Counted from the first letter of the stretch, positions 1-11,702 are shown. The stretch: DNA of 26,296 bases from Spirogloea muscicola (GCA_009602725.1 WELB01000229.1:114761-141056); one strand, 5' to 3'. Translations and numbers: made by a program. Notes: generated from the sequence alone by a model not told the origin.

Positions 1-97
<97 letters not shown>

Positions 98-110
98 AGG
101 GGGGGGGGGG
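1..110. repeat. (AG)n microsatellite followed by a G-run
   Basis: Positions 1-96 are an uninterrupted AG dinucleotide tract of 48 units, and 99-110 are twelve consecutive Gs. The tract starts at the first base of the window, so its true length is unknown. Such tracts commonly break assemblies, and this may be a contig edge. Confidence 0.97.
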
Positions 111-118
111 TGGGAGGA

Positions 119-154
119 GGTCTTATACCCCTGCCGTGGCAGGGGTATAAGACC
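119..154. promoter_or_regulatory. Perfect palindrome with TATA-like arms upstream of the root-cap gene
   Basis: Two 17-base arms (119-135 and 138-154) are exact reverse complements separated by only two bases. Each arm holds a TATA-like stretch (GTATAA / TTATAC). The structure lies about 140 bases before the ATG of the secreted protein gene and could be part of its core promoter or 5' UTR. It could also be a small mobile-element remnant or a fold-back cloning or assembly artefact. The palindrome is seen directly; its function is inference. Confidence 0.6.
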
Positions 155-294
155 CCGCGCTGCTCCACTTTCAACACACAGCTCCTCTGTACCGCCTTCT
201 ATCTCTCCTGCCCGCAGCAGCTTCTCGCGAGCACGCACCACCTCTGGACCTAGGCCTCCCTTTTCTCCGCCGCTTAGCAAGCCCGGCTGCCGCG

Positions 295-771
295 ATGGCC
301 AAGCTCACCGCCGCGCTTGTGGCGATGCTGTGCCTGGCGCACGCCGCCACGGCCTCGATCGGGCTCTACTCTGGCCCCGTCTCCGCGGACCCCAAGACGT
401 GGGTGTCGGCCGACAAGACCATCACGGACAAGCACAACTCCACCTGCCCGCCCTGGTCGTCCTTCCCCACGCCCGGCAAGGGCTGCACCAACACCACCTG
501 CGGCACTCTCTTCTTCAAGGCCAAGTTTGAGCTGCCCCAGGCGCAGGCGCACCGCATCTCCACCATCTTCGCCGTCACCACGATCGGCCAGTGCTGCAAC
601 CTTTGCCGGTGAGCACCCCATGCTACCGCATCCTTTCTGGAGGCTTCATACCTGATGTGCCATGCTTGCTGCCACCAATGCGTATCTTGCCAGTTACGGG
701 GCCATTACACAGGAGTGCAGAGGGTTACATGACGATAGTAGGGTAGCATGACGATAGTAGGAGTTCATTTG

Positions 772-832
<61 letters not shown>

Positions 833-833
833 T

Positions 834-866
<33 letters not shown>

Positions 867-2124
867 ACACACAAACACACACACACACACACACTTTCAC
901 AGATACTTGGAAACTTCTTTCAAATATACCTTATAGCTTCTATCCCCCAATACACAGTGTGTCTCCCCCCCCGCCCCCGGTTGCTTACTTGCTCATTGCT
1001 GACCCACTGCCTCTGGTGAGCAGGACGACGGCGGCGTGCTCGCTGTACATGTGGGAGCTGCAGAAGAACGCATGCACACTGCTCAAGCCAACGGTGTGCA
1101 CACAAGGTACCGACAAGGTGCCATTTACTACCAGCGGCAGCCAAGACCCACGCGTGTTCTACGACAACTGCGAGTACCCCATCTTCGTCGGCGGCCTCTG
1201 CAACCCCAACGTCGTCAACGACCCCCACTTCACGGGAGCCCAGGGCACGCGCTTCGACTTCAACGGCCTGCCCGACCGCACCTTCTGCCTCGTCTCCGAC
1301 AAGGCTCTGCATGTGAACATGAAGCTCAGCGGCTACCTGGACTCTCGCACCGCCGGCGCCACCGCCTTCAAGAACGGCAAGGCCATCCGCACTTGGATCC
1401 GCGAGCTCGGCCTCCTGTGGACCGTCAACGGCGTCCGCCACACCGCCGTGCTCGTTGCGCGCTCGGGCAAGCAGCAAGAGCGCGGCGCTGGCTACATGGC
1501 CCGCATCGAGGCTGATGGCCAGGAGATCCCGCGTCTGACTGTAAGCAACCCCCCTCCTCTCTCTCACTCTTCCGCAGACCATCTTCCTTCCCACTCTTCC
1601 GCATACCATCTTCCTCTCCACGTCCTCATGCAGAGGTCCTGACCATGTTCTGCTGCAATGTGCAGCTCGGCGATACCATCTCCCTGGGTGACAAGACCGC
1701 GACCCTGACTTTCGCTGGGTATGAGAAGACCGGTCCCTATGACGTCGACCTCTACACGCTGTCCATCCCCGGCCTGCTGGAGGCTGAGGTCCGCCTGCGC
1801 GTCGCCCACCCCCTCCTCCAGACCAAGGACGACGCCCAGGTGCACATCAATGTGCAGCTTCTCGACCTCGAGTTCTCGCCAGAGGTGCACGGCGTGCTCG
1901 GCCAGACGTACCGCGACGACCACACCGAGCGCGCGCTCAAGTACAGCTCGCTCGTCGAGCTCATGGGCCACCGCATCGCCGCCGACGGCGAGGAGGGCAA
2001 GGGCTTCCTTGACGGCACACCTGCCATGTACGAGAGCTCCTCCATCCTCGCCGCTGACTGCAAGTTCTCCCGCTACGGCTCTGCCATCGCCGCCGTCGGC
2101 GTCTCCAGCGAGGAGACCGCCTAA
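295..2124 (+). CDS. Secreted root-cap / LEA-related domain protein (3 exons)
   Basis: Model: exons 295-608, 1024-1540 and 1666-2124, giving 429 residues. Intron 1 is phase 2 (gtgagc...gagcag) and intron 2 is phase 0 (gtaagc...gtgcag). The ATG at 295 opens a signal peptide: hydrophobic residues 5-20 ending in an ATA-S cleavage-like site. The mature part is rich in cysteines and N-glycosylation-type NST/NTT sites. From N170 runs the motif NDPHFTGAQG, then FCLVSDKALHVNMKLSGY, and near the C-terminus GVLGQTYRDD (353-362) and ADCKFSRY. These match, in order, the plant family annotated as late-embryogenesis-abundant-related or Root_cap (PF06830). The biochemical role is unknown in plants; export to the wall or outside is likely. 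It is convergent with the thiamine diphosphate carrier gene. The fold is certain at family level; exon borders fit phase exactly. Confidence 0.88.
774..894. repeat. (TC)n and (CA)n microsatellites in intron 1 of the root-cap gene
   Basis: About 80 bases of TC repeats, with two TTTC interruptions, pass directly into about 40 bases of imperfect CA repeats. They sit inside the 415-base first intron. On + they add a pyrimidine-rich stretch about 130-250 bases before the 3' splice site. Confidence 0.95.
1566..1617 (+). repeat. Short tandem duplication in intron 2 of the root-cap gene
   Basis: Two near-identical units of about 26 bases (CACTCTTCCGCA followed by ACCATCTTCC) lie side by side just before the 3' splice site at 1664-1665. 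They duplicate a pyrimidine-rich tract and a CGCA(G/T) site, so a cryptic acceptor is possible at the first unit. Confidence 0.7.
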
Positions 2125-3013
2125 GTGCCTGCACTCCACCCCTGTCACCTCCCTCCACCCAGCATTGCTTGCTCAATAAAAGGCCGCTTGAGCTGTGACC
2201 CTCACAGCCCATACGTGCCCTCCTGCTTCAGTGGCTTCTGCTTCCGCCACTAGCCACGATCACCATAAGCACAGGCCTCGCTGCCTGCACAGACTTCTCC
2301 TCCCTCTTCCACCCGCCAGCACGCGATTAAGCACTTGGCGCCAACCGCCGCGCAATTGCTTCCTTAGTCCAGTCAATCCCCAGACACTCAGAAGATTCTT
2401 TTATTTTAGGCACACACTACTATCAATAAGCGACTTGCTGGGCCTGCGCCCTGGCAAAGTACGTGCCTCCGGGTACCTGTGAGGCCTGAGCCCCACAACT
2501 TTCTGAAGTGGAGAGTTGAGCTCCCTGTGGTCTCAACCAGACGTGCAAACAATGGGCCTGAGCCCTTATCGTATATAATAATTTGAGCTTTTCCATCATC
2601 CCTCCATTCCTGCCCGACCTTGTGTTGGGAAGTCGTGTATCCCATGATCTTGCTCTTGCTTCTCTACATGTTTGTGTAACTGATACCTTTGCATTTGTAC
2701 TTACCTCAGACCCACTCGCTGGACCTGCTGCGTTCCTCTCAACTCCAGAGGCTTGCTGCTGAGAAAGTGTCGAATACATCTACTCGCCCTTGCAGATTCT
2801 TTGAATCCCCTTACATGCGGTTAACCTCCCTGCATGTCCTCCTTGCCTTATGCTCAAGCACATACTAATGCTTACCATCTTGTTCGAGTTCGCTAATTCA
2901 TGATCAGAGCATCATTGAGCAACTCTTTCGATATACCAACTTCCTGAGCTCAGTAACTTGGTTGACTTGACCAATCCAAGGACATCCCAAGGAAACAGAC
3001 CAGTGGCCAAACC
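2125..3013. other. Convergent intergenic region, no gene recognised
   Basis: This stretch lies between the stop codons of two convergent genes and should hold both 3' UTRs. An AATAAA-like box occurs at about 2174. Composition is less GC-rich than the exons. The short open frames here show no family resemblance or splice-consistent extension, so I call no gene. Confidence 0.6.
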
Positions 3014-5299
3014 TCAGGCTGGCGTGGTAAATTGCCGCAGCCATCGAACAGCTCCCTCGTACACAACAAGCGTAATAGCAGCCGAGGGTGCGGCCTTGAT
3101 CACCGATGGCAGCGTGCCCTTGTAAAGTCCCCGCCAGCCTTCGAGTTGCACGATCTTGCGCACGGCGTCACCCATGTTCTGGTAAGCCTTCACCTGGATT
3201 GGCGCGCCATACCGCGGATCCCTCACCAGGCCCTCTACCTGAGTATGTGATAGAGAGCGCAAAGAGATTCAAGTAATCAAATACTGCATGGAGCACACTG
3301 TACAATGATGGTTGGACGCCTTGAGCAACTACAGATTGCCTGTCAATACTTGAGCTGCTGCAAATATGTCCGGAATACCCTCTAATATGCCAGGCAAAGG
3401 TTGCAGATACGAGGGGTTTGGATGTGCTGGGACCTGGAAGCGTTTCTTCACGAGGTCTAATGGATGGCACACTGTCTTGGCAATAGTACCGGCAGCCAGC
3501 CCTGATAAGAATCGATCCATGGTTGTCAACTCGGCACCTGGGTCATCTCGCGCTGGCAATGTGGTGTAGGCCTGCCGCCTCCAATGCTGCAGATGACAGC
3601 CGCACACCCGGGCCACCGGTAGCCACGCTGAGAATGAGGATTTCCCAAGTCCGCTGCCTCAAGCATCCTAGGGAGCTGAGTGGAGCCTGTCAGCACGGTG
3701 CAAAGCAGCCTAGAATCGGTGCTGGCCTTACCGCTGCCCAGGCCTTGAACAAATCGTAAAGGCCGAATTGGAGGCCGGCATACGGCACAATCTCCACGAG
3801 TGTGGGAGTGAGGCCAGCATACAGGCCTTGAACTCCCCTGGTCCGCAGGATGGCTAGCAAAGCAGAACTCATGGACATGTAGACCTGCAGTGCAAACAGC
3901 AGTGTCTAGTTATCAATGCCTCAGCTGTGGCCATTACCCATTACCTATGCAAGCAGCTGAGGTGTTGGGATCAGGACGTAAGGAATCTGCTTAAAGACGT
4001 TGCACGTTGCACTTGAACAATAACCTTAGTCATATTTGATAGTAACGCTGTGCGGTTCTGCACCAACTTGCCTGTCAACCCGGCACGAACCTTGGGCTCA
4101 CCCTGGGACGCCAGGATGGTGCGGAGGAGGTCAAAGGGGTAGGAGCAAACAGTTGCCGCAGCGCCCGCCAGTGCTCCTCCCACAAATGACAAGGTCGGAT
4201 TGAGCTTCCGCTGGTCGTCTGCCACCAGTGACCCCGCAAAAGCACCGCGCCCCTCTTGGAGCTTCTCAGGCCAGGTTCCGACTACGCCACAGATGATGCA
4301 GAAGCTGCAGGCAGGTGGCAGGCAGCCACCACACCACCCTCAGCACTTTGGCATGGTTGTCATAGGGGTGCAGAGGATGGACCTTCCGCAGCTGGGCCGA
4401 GCACCCAGAAACGGAACTTGTAGAGAACCACAAACTGCACTGCAGTGTAGGGCATCACCAGGAGCAGCGCCGGAACGGTCCCCCTCCAGAAGCCCTGCGA
4501 TGCAGCGGCAGGCGAATGCGATATGAGTAAGCACCAGCATTGTAAACCCCAAGGGCTGTGCTTCTTGGAGTGCTGCTCTGTTCCCTTTGTGCAGCACAAT
4601 GTGGGCTTGCAGCAGGCCATCCGCCGGTCTTCTGGAGCAGACGGTCACCCGACCAGGACAGCAGCCTGACAGTAGCTCTTGGGTTTCGGGGAAATAGGAC
4701 ATAAGTATGCGAGTGTGGGCTTGGTGCTGACTCTGATGCCTTCCTCGTGGTATATCTCCTGGGCCGCCTGCAGCACACCCGTGTACTTGGAAGCAACGGC
4801 GGCCGCAACTGCGCTGCGGTCCTGACGCATCAGCCGCCGGCCTGTAGGCTCAAGCTGGACCTGGTGGCGGAATCCCAAAGGAGGTACACACGCTGAACGT
4901 GAGCCACTCGCCATCACTGACAGGACCTTAAGTCACAAAGAAGGTGGAGGCACGCCATGGGCTCGACTGCACGATGCCCAGCAAAGGGGCAGCCCAGCAA
5001 CTCGAGATTAGAGATGCGGGCTCGAGTCAGCCATCGCATCGCCTCCAAGCTGTACAGTAGCAGTGGCACAGAGCCGACGTCTCGCTTGCAGGCGCGACGT
5101 TTCGCTTGCGACGGACCTGGAAGCGGATCTTGATGACGTCGAGGGGCGAGACGACGACGCGCGCGGTGGCCCCCGCCGCCGCGCCGGCGATGGCGTCCAC
5201 CAGAGGGCGCGGGATGCGCGGCCTGTGGTTGCTCGGCGAGGCCCCCCCAGCGCCGCTACCGTCGCCGTCATCGACGTCCGGCGCCTTTCCCATGTGCAT
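3014..5299 (-). CDS. TPC1: Mitochondrial thiamine diphosphate carrier (SLC25 family, 7 exons)
   Basis: It imports thiamine diphosphate across the inner mitochondrial membrane. Exons in coding order are 5117-5299, 4732-4860, 4405-4494, 4091-4264, 3732-3884, 3434-3586 and 3014-3238, for 368 residues with every intron in phase 0. The three SLC25 signatures are visible: [24 protein letters not shown] and [11 protein letters not shown]. Between them stand [53 protein letters not shown] and [20 protein letters not shown]. This order and wording match the plant carriers AtTPC1 and AtTPC2 closely. The start is the first of two ATGs at 5299 and 5293; upstream only non-ATG codons are in frame. The weakest junction is intron 3 (donor at 4404, acceptor GAG at 4265), where another acceptor at 4305-4306 exists but breaks phase. 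It lies in tandem with ARP4 on the same strand. Confidence 0.9.
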
Positions 5300-5548
5300 A
5301 CTGGACCAAGCCCGGGCGGCGATTGCCAAGGCGGGGCCGCCGGCGGTGGCGGCGCTCCCGCTACGGCACCCGGCTGCCGCGGCGAGCCCATGGGGCCGCC
5401 GCTGACGCTGCCCGCTTGCCTCGCATCCGACCGGCGCCCCACGTTCAGGGGCGCCGCCTGCAGGGCCGCCGCGATATGGCAGACAGCAGCCGCCGAGCGC
5501 AGCTCAGGCGGCGGCAGTGACGGCTGCCTCACAGTGTCCCATTTCGCC
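5300..5548. promoter_or_regulatory. GC-rich 5' region of the carrier gene
   Basis: This very GC-rich stretch sits directly upstream of the carrier ATG on the minus strand. Open frames exist on both strands only because stop codons are rare at this composition. I see no TATA box or defined motif. It most likely holds the promoter and 5' UTR. Confidence 0.4.
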
Positions 5549-5720
5549 TGAGGCTGCTTAGCAGGGGTTACTGAGTGATACGTAGCTGCATTGTTTCTTG
5601 TTGTGCTTGTTTTCCTTAGCGCTTCCCCTGGGCCCCTTCTCGTACTCTGTTCCTCCTTTATTGGGCTGGCTTTTCCAGCCCCTATCCTCAATGGGCGAGC
5701 CCTTTCTTCACTTCACCATG
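5549..5720 (+). repeat. Dispersed repeat, 3' module with stem-loop (copy 1)
   Basis: The stretch from GCTTAGCAGGGGTTACTGAG to ATGGGCGAGCCC is closely similar to the reverse complement of about 22380-22540. It includes the hairpin GGGCTGG-loop-CCAGCCC at 5663-5681, followed by CCTATCCTCAATGGGCGAGC. The same module in other states occurs at 22091, 22860, 23450 and 24475. It has no gene of its own. I interpret it as the 3' end of a dispersed, probably retrotransposed, element. Confidence 0.75.
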
Positions 5721-5835
5721 CACGCTAAGCTCTTCCTTGAGGCCCGACAGACACTCCACTTGAAGAATGACTCTTCCAGTAGAGGACTTTCGTGCATTAG
5801 CCCAGGCTAATGGCTTCCGTGGTGGTGGTTTGGCG

Positions 5836-5980
5836 CCTCAGTATAGCATGTCAGATATGCATGTGCTCACTCGGGGATATTAGTGTCCCCCTTAGCCAGC
5901 TCATTACCCAGTTAACAGGACATTTGAAAGGCTAGAATTGGCCTCCCTTTCAATTTCATGCGCACTGCGCGCATTCTCTC
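5836..5980 (+). repeat. 145-base dispersed repeat, copy G
   Basis: This segment is repeated at 12032-12176 in the same orientation with no gaps and six differences by eye (about 96 percent). Flanks on both sides differ. It contains TGCTCACTCGGG and TATTAGTG, which resemble the tail motif found in the other repeat copies near 22209 and 24841. Confidence 0.9.
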
Positions 5981-6709
5981 TTCCAGTAAAGGGCAACGGC
6001 TGTTATTGGCCAGCCCAAAAGAAGGTTTGACACTCCAGTTGGTCTTATCTCCTACAACAGTTACTCCTATCAATGCAGACACTCGTCCATGCATTGAGGC
6101 TGGCCCTCCCCAGCCACCGCCCCCTGTCGAGGATTATTCTTGCTGCTTTCTGGTCGTGTGTCTTGTACTCGTGACTTCCCCTTACCTAATTCATCTTCAC
6201 ACTATTGCCTTGTTACACCACAGTGTGTGGAAGGCTGCCGGCAGGGGGCCGGAGGAGTTGAGAAGAGCGCAGCCGGCATGCAGCCAGGGGCCGACGCTGT
6301 TGTCTGGAACGTTGGCACCCTGACTGACATTGCTTTTTGTTGATTCGCTGCTGTGAGGTCTGCAGCGGCCAACTTTGCAAGCCGGGAGATGGCCGACAGC
6401 TCAAAGTAGGCTTGAGTAGATCAACATCCATTCGCTTTGCTTAGCCTCTCAGCTTCGAAGTCTTGCCGTTACAATTAGAGCGCACGCTTGTTGTGCTTGC
6501 GGAGACCAGGACAGCGTGAATGTCAGGACAAGGACAAGAGTCCAAGAGCGCAAGCCACAAGCAACAAGAGATACAGCAAGTGCGGACATTCACTTCGACC
6601 AGCCCACCCATAGGGGCGCATCCACTCTACTGACATGCAACCACCATGCTCGCTCTGTCCTTTCGCAGTGAGCACAGCTAGTACTCCGTAAAATGTATAC
6701 CTTCAAGAT
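5981..6709. other. Intergenic region 3' of ARP4, no gene recognised
   Basis: No open frame here shows family resemblance or a consistent exon chain. It lies beyond the ARP4 stop codon on the minus strand and should contain that gene's 3' UTR at its right end. Confidence 0.5.
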
Positions 6710-9700
6710 TTATGGGCACTTCCGGTGCACGTAATGGGCACCGTGCTCCTCATACCTAGCTCAAAACGTAAGGGTCAGAAGCCGATAGCCAAATTAAGCC
6801 CAGTCTGCACTGTCAAGCTGCAGTTTGACGCCATAGCAGCTGGGGGCATGTGAGATGCATATGTGACATTTACAAGGTTTCAGCATGAGAAACCTACTCG
6901 GATTTTGAAAACCACATCTGCTGGAACGACCCCATGGATGCCAGGATGCTGCCGCCAATCCAGACGCTGCCACCAGAAGATGTCACAGATCTCAGATGGG
7001 TGTCTAAGAACCCTGCTTTTCTATATACATACATCCACAAGAATGATCTGGCACACCTCCGCTGATGCAAGTGCACTCAGCGGAACTTAGAAATACCTGA
7101 AGCGGCGCTCAATGCTGTTGCCGCTTGCGAGGACCTTCACCCGTGCCGCTGGAGGTGCTTCCTGAAGCCACGAGTGGACAATGAGTAGAGAATCAGAAAG
7201 TCAAAAGAAAGTCACAGACTGCTGCTTGGCTCCTTGGAGCTCGATATAGAAGTTTGGACGAACTCTGGCTCAGAATAAGAAAGACACACTGCTTGTCAAG
7301 GACAGGGAAGCATAAGGACAGCGGAGCTCACGTCTAGGAGCTCCTTCTCAAGTCGCTCCTTCATCTGCTGCATGACGGTGCTGCCTCCTGACAACTGGTC
7401 CATCAAGTGGAGGCAGCAGGAGTAAGTGTGGAAGATGGTGCACAGTGAAACATACTTCGACCAATTCCTTAAAGTCAGTCAAGTCGACTTTGTATTAGGG
7501 CGTTTGAGGGCTTGCATGGCCTAATGACGGAATCTTGCTCCAGTGAGTACCAGGACGCTGCTGAAAAGATCACGCCTGACATCCGCGTCACACTTGTTGA
7601 TGCTCTCAATGACCTGGTATCGCTCGCACGCAAAGTCAAGAATATACAGCTAATAAGGTGGACGGTGAGGTAGCCTCAAAAGTTGTTGAACAGCTCATAA
7701 GGTGCAAGAATGAGTTGTACTGTCTGCGAGCGCATGAAGATTCGCAGCGATTACCATTTGCGGAAGGCCCTGCAAGCCCTCAATCGGAAAGTCCTCCATT
7801 TTCGGTACAGTCTGCAAGAGTCACATGACATAGGGATGGTCTAAAATTTGATTTTTGTCTGCAGTATCAGCAGTAAGAGGTAAAGGATAATCAATGTGAA
7901 GTCAAGCACGTCCGAGGACAATCCTCGTGAAGGTGCTCACCTTTACGATGGCGGGGTTGAACAAGGCTTCAGCCACTCTGAAGCGATCACTCCCGACTTC
8001 GATCATCCTACAACATGTCGGTCCCCATTGATGTGATGACATGCAGCAGAGGACTTGGAGATTGACTCAGATCGTCATAGAAGCAGCAATGTACATTGCC
8101 ATAGATAGTTCTTAATCAGGGTCTTAACCAGGGACACACCTGCTGCACTGGCTACGGACGGCCTAGGTGGGCAAAGATCATGGGAACCATGCAAGAAGGT
8201 GACCAGAAGGTGATCTGATGATCCCTACAATTATCCTACGTCAAAGTTGAACAGGCGTGCTTAAAGCGTACTGGCCATCAGGTAGCTCATAGGGTGTGGT
8301 AGGGATGTTGGTGTAGGCGCTCTCTGGGCATTGAGAATAAAAATACAATCAGGGCATTATATAATGCAAAGCATGTAGAATTTGCAACTACAAGCAGTTG
8401 CTCTTGTTGTGCACGAATCTTGTGAGAAGGTGCAAACAAAACAGGTTAAATCCACAGGCTGAACCCTCAAACGAGTGACCCAATACAGTAGCTACTACTT
8501 CACCTTACACTTCCACCATCCAGGCAATCAGGAAATCTTGTCAGCAGCTGCAGGCTGCTCCTTACCTTCGAAAGCTGAATCAGGTACCCGGCAGACTGTT
8601 TCTTTCATGTCTGCTGCCACTGCCCTCTGCATAAGGCAAATTTGTCTGCGATCAGGGCCAGTGCATCTCTGCTTATTGTGGTTGGCTGTCCCTTACCGGT
8701 CATGATCGGAGTACAAAATGTACTTGACTGTGTATGTCTTAGAGTCTGCACAGTGCTGAAGTCAAGTTGTTGAACAAGAAAGTAGAGCATCTAAATGTCA
8801 ACCTGCATGTAGGCCCGGTAGGATTCTGTAGTCTTTGGAAACTCCAGGTTGACAACCTGAGCATGAGAACCGCAGTGTTCAAAGTTCTGAAATGTCTGAC
8901 TGGAGCACACAAGAGCATGCCTATTTCACTTGTGGGTCTTCGGAAAGCTTGCAAGCACGTTTCGCCAGGGTGCACGGACACTGCAATGAGCACCTCAAAC
9001 TCCCCAGGCTGCACCTCCTTCCGCTTTAAGGAATATCGGGGCCTGATCTGATCCAAAGGTTGCAAGGTGTCACTCTACTGATTGCACCCATTGGGACAGG
9101 TTTGAAGCCAAATTTCGGCAAGAAACAGTCAAACTCTCACGTCCAGGACAGGCACTCTATAAACAAGACAAGGCTGTCCGAATGCTGTTCCAGTAGTCTA
9201 AGTGGATACATTGTTCATGTACTTGGTGCAGTGGCCTTAGGTGCTCACCGTGACTCCTTTGCCTTCCATGAGGTTGAGCATGCACTCCGTCAATACATCT
9301 CCTCCAATCACTGTCCTCCCAATGGACTGTAATCGCAAGAAAGTGGAGATTCTACATTTGTGTTCGTTTGAGCATATTAGAGTGGCTCACGAATCAGGTG
9401 CCAAGCTCTAGGATGATGGGTGTGGCTGTCACAACTATCAGTGCACGTTATATACTACATAATAGAGGTAGTCTAGTATGTCCTTAAGTGCTGAAAGCAA
9501 GCAAGTCACACAGCTCACACCTTCTGCAGCACATATCCATCATGAACAGCAGCAATTGTAGTCCCAGAGCCTCCGCTAAGGATGGTGAGCAGTTTGCAAG
9601 ATTAGTACCGTGTACGCTACGCAACGCACACTTCACACTGAGGCATGACTTAGGAAAGTCGTGCTCCTGTGCAAGCAATGTCCTGCCTTCTAAGCTTCAT

Positions 9701-11702
9701 ACAAGCTGCAGAGCTGCTTGCCAATGACTGCTGACTCAAGTCGCTTCAGTGCGTCTGTTCACCTGTCCACCACAAGTGCCGTCGACCTAGCTGAAGCGAA
9801 TGAAGTCAGGACCTGCAAGTTGGGTAGAGCGAAACAATGTGTGAGCCTCAACAACACCAGCGCGCCCACCGTCATCTTGCAGTGCGAGCGATGCATGTGA
9901 GCTTTTATCTCAACCCACGCTTTAGCCAAAGACAGGTTCGAAACACGACAAGTGCTTTATCAGACTTCTTAAGTCCATGAAGTGCCATCATGCAAGGTGG
10001 TGCCTAATGCAAGGTGGGCTCTTTAAGTGCCAACTATGCTGTGGACTCCCCAGACAGTGTGCAATGTCATATCAAGGAAGGCACATCTGCGGACTCACGG
10101 CATTCTTGGCCAGAAAAAGTGCCGGCACGGACTGTGTCTCAAACATGAGCTCAACACACCTGCTCACACAGTTCTTGCAGGTCAGTAGGCACGCTGCCGT
10201 TGACCTTGATAGAGTTGCTTTCATCAGGCTGGCTCGAACATTGGCTCAACAGACCTGCCCACATCATACCCGCAGGTCAGAATGCAAGCTGCCATGAGCT
10301 TTCGGGGATATGTTCTCGTCGAGCTACGAGTACTGAATGGTGGCTGCCCACCTCAAGACACAGGTGCAACTCACCGCTCCCGCAGTGACGCTGCGACAAA
10401 GGAGGGCTCAGCCAGCAGCATGGGATGTTCCTGCGGATTGATGAGCAGCCTGTCCCTGCGCCCAATCAAAATGCCCGCCATCCTGTCAGAATGGGGGACT
10501 TGCCATTTGTGGTCTGTGTGTATGCAGTTGCAAGAAGAAGCTTCTTTGGAGCGTGGGCAAGGCTGTGCTCGGCGCACCTCAGTACGTGATTCCACAGGGC
10601 CTCGACCAGCTCCCAGTCTGCAACTTGACCATCCTTCATAGCAGGCACGGCCTGCACTGCACGGATGTTCGTCGGCGTTAGAGCATGGGTGGCAACATTT
10701 GGCCCGCTTAAGGCCTGGAGCATGCAGAAATCCAAATTGAACATGTTCGGAATGCAGGCAGCTGCGACTTCCAACTCACGGCTACTTCAGGAAAGTGAAG
10801 GGGCTTGTTCAAGAGCAGCCACCTCGCACTGATCACGCCGATATCCCAGCGCAGAGGCCCCGGCGTAGAGCTTCCTTGCGCCCTTCTGCTGTGAGCCTTC
10901 CTTGCCATTAGCAGCTGGGTGGCTGACACCATTCTGGTCGGCCTCGGACTGAGCAACGACGCCCACAACCTGCAGCATTGGTGTTCTAAGTCAGGTCTGT
11001 GTCCTTCTCTCTGCTTGACAGCCGCAACGGCTTCCATGGAGGTCCACAGCGACGCCAGGAAACCTACTCCAGAGCCGTATGCCTCTGGCCCATCCCCCAG
11101 GACCTCCCCCACTGCCCGTCCCCCTTTTCCTTCCTCCCTCCCTCCCTCCCTTCCTCCCGTGGGCGTGTCAGAATTGAGTCAGGTCAGGGCTGCAATTGGT
11201 CATCCCGAAGGTGACGGCCAGCGCCAAGCAAGCTCAGCCTGGGGTTTGGGCAGGCATGCCATCATGCTCAGGGGTTCCGAGTGGTTGGTGCAGGGACTGG
11301 GCGGGCTCTGCAGGAAGCTCAATGGGCCTTGCTGTGAGCCATTGCTGTCCGCTCCGGCTGGCAATAGCAGTGGGCGCGCTGGCTGGTCAGGCAGCGGCAG
11401 CCAGCGCCTTCCAGCAGACCGCTTCTCTCACCGAGGGGAAGACGGCCTTGGGGGAGTCCTCGCCCGCGTAGCCGGCCTTGATCGCGTGGGACCCCAAGTC
11501 GAGCACGATAGCCGACACCTCGTCTGCGGCGGACGCCCGCTCGGGTGAGCACCATCGCAGGGGCTCAGGGCGCCCCTACCGTTGGTCCTGCCCTGCCGGA
11601 AGACTGGCCTGCGCGCCTCTGGCCCGACGGCTGGTCCCCGCACAATGGTCATGTCTTCTGAGTGAAAGCCAGTTGAGAAAGCAGCTCACCTCCACCGTAC
11701 AT
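6710..11702 (-). CDS. ARP4: Actin-related protein 4 (ARP4/BAF53 type), 20 exons
   Basis: This is a nuclear actin-related subunit of SWR1/INO80-, NuA4- and SWI/SNF-type chromatin complexes. Exons in coding order: 11690-11702, 11432-11523, 10823-10969, 10578-10651, 10375-10455, 10099-10159, 9763-9812, 9521-9575, 9249-9326, 8994-9047, 8803-8856, 8566-8626, 8272-8323, 7941-8007, 7755-7811, 7551-7613, 7332-7394, 7097-7161, 6898-6966, 6710-6755. They sum to 433 residues, near the plant ARP4 length of about 440. The start MYGGDEVSA spans the first junction. Visible are the first phosphate loop [16 protein letters not shown], the ARP4 insert before [27 protein letters not shown], the second loop [34 protein letters not shown] and the C-terminal [27 protein letters not shown] ending in RKCP. 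All 19 introns are GT-AG and keep phase. Nothing suggests inactivation. Confidence 0.95.
10129..10297 (-). repeat. Tandem duplication covering the 5' part of ARP4 exon 6 (decayed pseudo-exon)
   Basis: A unit of about 95 bases is duplicated: 10129-10198 covers the start of real exon 6 with its acceptor, and about 10224-10297 is the copy in intron 5. The copy keeps a GGCAG acceptor and reads SVEPMFEPA then stop, against CVELMFETQ in the true exon. It lacks a matching donor, so it looks like a dead duplicate, although its acceptor might still be used. Confidence 0.7.

Noticed and set aside
920-1621. Long minus-strand open frame opposite exon 2 of the root-cap gene
   Set aside because: It is a by-product of GC-rich coding sequence on +; the + frame has clear family motifs and splice sites, and the antisense frame has none.
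5008-5691. Long minus-strand and plus-strand open frames over the carrier's first exon and promoter
   Set aside because: They are out of frame with the carrier signatures, cross the donor at 5116, and consist of low-complexity Ala/Arg/Pro runs.
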